From assembly GCF_001905385.1 (NCBI RefSeq), contig NZ_LIPF01000002.1, forward strand, positions 496,001 to 560,000: a DNA stretch of 64,000 bases, in the 5' to 3' direction. The first letter of the stretch is position 1, and every line of letters begins with the position of its first letter. This document shows, in pieces, positions 61,739 to 64,000 of this stretch. A program made the translations under genes and the position numbers. Below the pieces are notes generated by a model, which did not search any database, was not told the DNA's origin, and was given only the letters and a program-made list of their open reading frames with translations. The DNA is from Streptomyces sp. CB02414. GTDB lineage: Bacteria > Actinomycetota > Actinomycetes > Streptomycetales > Streptomycetaceae.

Positions 61739-62317
61739 CTAGCGGGTGGGCAGGGAGTCGCGTTCGACGCGGTCCGCCTGCGGGGGCACGGTGGCGCTGC
61801 CGAACGGGAACTCCCGCAGCTTGCGCCACACCCCGTCGGCGCCCTGCTCGTACAGCGCGAAGCCGGTGCAGGGCCACTGGGCCCCGTAGTCGGACAGCTC
61901 CTCGTAGGCGCGGTCCATCGCCGCCTCGTCGATGCCGTGCGCCACGGTGACGTGCGGGTGGTACGGGAACTGCAGTTCGCGTGGGACCGGGCCGGAGGCG
62001 TCGCGGACCCGCTTCTGCAGCCAGGAGCAGGCCGCGCCGCCCTCGACCACCTGGACGTAGACCACGGGCGACAGCGGGCGGAAGGTGCCGGTGCCGGACA
62101 GGCGCATCGGGAAGGGGCGGCCGCGGGCCGCGACCTCCGCCAGGTGCGCCTCGATCGCGGGCAGCGCGCCGCCGTCGACCTCGGTCGGCGGCAGCAGGGT
62201 GACGTGCGTGGGGATGCCGTGAGCCGCGGCGTCGCCGAAGCCCGCGCGCAGCTGCTGGAGCTTGCTGCCGTGTGGCTCCGGGACCGCGATCGACACGCCG
62301 ATCGTTACGGTCCCCAC
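61739..62317 (-). CDS. 2H phosphoesterase-fold protein (2'-5' RNA ligase family)
   Basis: 192 aa. The two HxTx motifs of the 2H superfamily are 'IPTHVTLLPP' and 'YHPHVTVAHG'. It may cleave or ligate 2',5'-linked RNA ends or 2',3'-cyclic phosphates; members vary widely. The GTG at 62317 has CAGGAG at 7-base spacing. It is convergent with the DprE2-like gene (10-base gap) and stands alone on its strand before trpS. The 186-bp gap toward trpS shows nothing definite. Confidence 0.85.
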   Translation of the reverse strand: MGTVTIGVSIAVPEPHGSKLQQLRAGFGDAAAHGIPTHVTLLPPTEVDGGALPAIEAHLAEVAARGRPFPMRLSGTGTFRPLSPVVYVQVVEGGAACSWLQKRVRDASGPVPRELQFPYHPHVTVAHGIDEAAMDRAYEELSDYGAQWPCTGFALYEQGADGVWRKLREFPFGSATVPPQADRVERDSLPTR

Positions 62318-62503
62318 GTCGTCTCCTGTCGTTACGTGTCACTCGGTGGGTGCCGCTGAGTCGGACACCCGGTTATCGACTGTACGGCCACGACCGTGCC
62401 CGGGGCAGGCGCAACCGGAGTGATGTGCAGCGCTACGGCGGCGTGCCGGGGCGCACGGGCGGGGCGGCGGGTGCCGTGAGCAGCACCGGGGGTGGCGCGG
62501 CGC

Positions 62504-64000
<1,497 letters not shown>

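Overview
High-GC DNA with strongly GC-biased third codon positions, frequent GTG starts, translationally coupled (ATGA/GTGA/TGATG) operons and short intergenic gaps. Together with the genes afsQ1, afsQ2 and sigQ this points to a Streptomyces chromosome. From memory, gene content and order match the S. coelicolor A3(2) interval that runs from sigQ (SCO4908) down to trpS (SCO4839) and glyA. It looks like core-chromosome sequence: I see no insertion sequence, prophage, CRISPR array, tRNA or rRNA. Starts were chosen from ribosome-binding sites, overlaps and family N-termini, so several differ from the longest possible reading frame.

Layout. (1) 1-4.9 kb: sigQ diverges from the afsQ1-afsQ2-lipoprotein operon across a GTCAC-N6-GTCAC box; VanZ-like and PspC-like membrane genes follow. 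(2) 5-21.3 kb: nucleoside salvage, namely add, deoA, cdd, a two-permease/one-ATPase nucleoside ABC transporter and two BmpA-type binding lipoproteins. The four transcription units share a 12-bp palindrome (CTACGCGCGTAG or TAACGCGCGTAG), so they look like one regulon. Between add and deoA lie a hydrolase-fold protein without a nucleophile, a LysR/MFS pair, a SnoaL-tailed ECF sigma factor, a STAS protein, an auxin-efflux-carrier-type (AEC) transporter and a Uma2 gene cut by an amber codon. (3) 21.5-35.1 kb: an M20 amidohydrolase, then a sialic/ulosonic-acid-type wall glycopolymer locus (NeuB, NeuA-phosphatase fusion, two polysialyltransferase-like proteins, a DUF6716-type and a GT2 glycosyltransferase, two methyltransferases, an acyltransferase) that also holds a catalytically dead trypsin-like protein with a beta-trefoil tail. 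It corresponds to the teichulosonic-acid region of S. coelicolor.

(4) 35.2-38 kb: a stand-alone methylmalonyl-CoA mutase large subunit and an L,D-transpeptidase lipoprotein. (5) 38.1-43.8 kb: two tandem paralogous ECF sigma / single-pass anti-sigma pairs and three genes of unknown function. (6) 43.8-49.9 kb: a GH20 hexosaminidase, an OHCU-decarboxylase-fold protein lacking the usual catalytic motif, and sdhCDAB. (7) 49.9-56.6 kb: TM2 and DUF2752 membrane proteins, a VOC protein, a TetR-controlled DoxX-like/DCC operon with two perfect TTGAACGCGTTCAA operators around its promoter, a metallophosphoesterase, an SCO4848-family protein and a D-Ala-D-Ala carboxypeptidase. (8) 56.6-61.7 kb: YihY, GtrA, UbiA, PAP2, DprE1-like and DprE2-like genes, the same set that makes and exports decaprenyl-phosphoryl-arabinose in mycobacteria. 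(9) 61.7-64 kb: a 2H phosphoesterase, trpS and the 3' part of glyA, cut by the window end.

The least explained features are the shared nucleoside-regulon operator, the duplicated sigma/anti-sigma module with a conserved extracytoplasmic cysteine pair, the pseudo-protease in the glycopolymer locus and the DPA-type cluster in a genus not known for arabinogalactan. All functional statements rest on reading motifs by eye and on recalled family knowledge; no searches were run.
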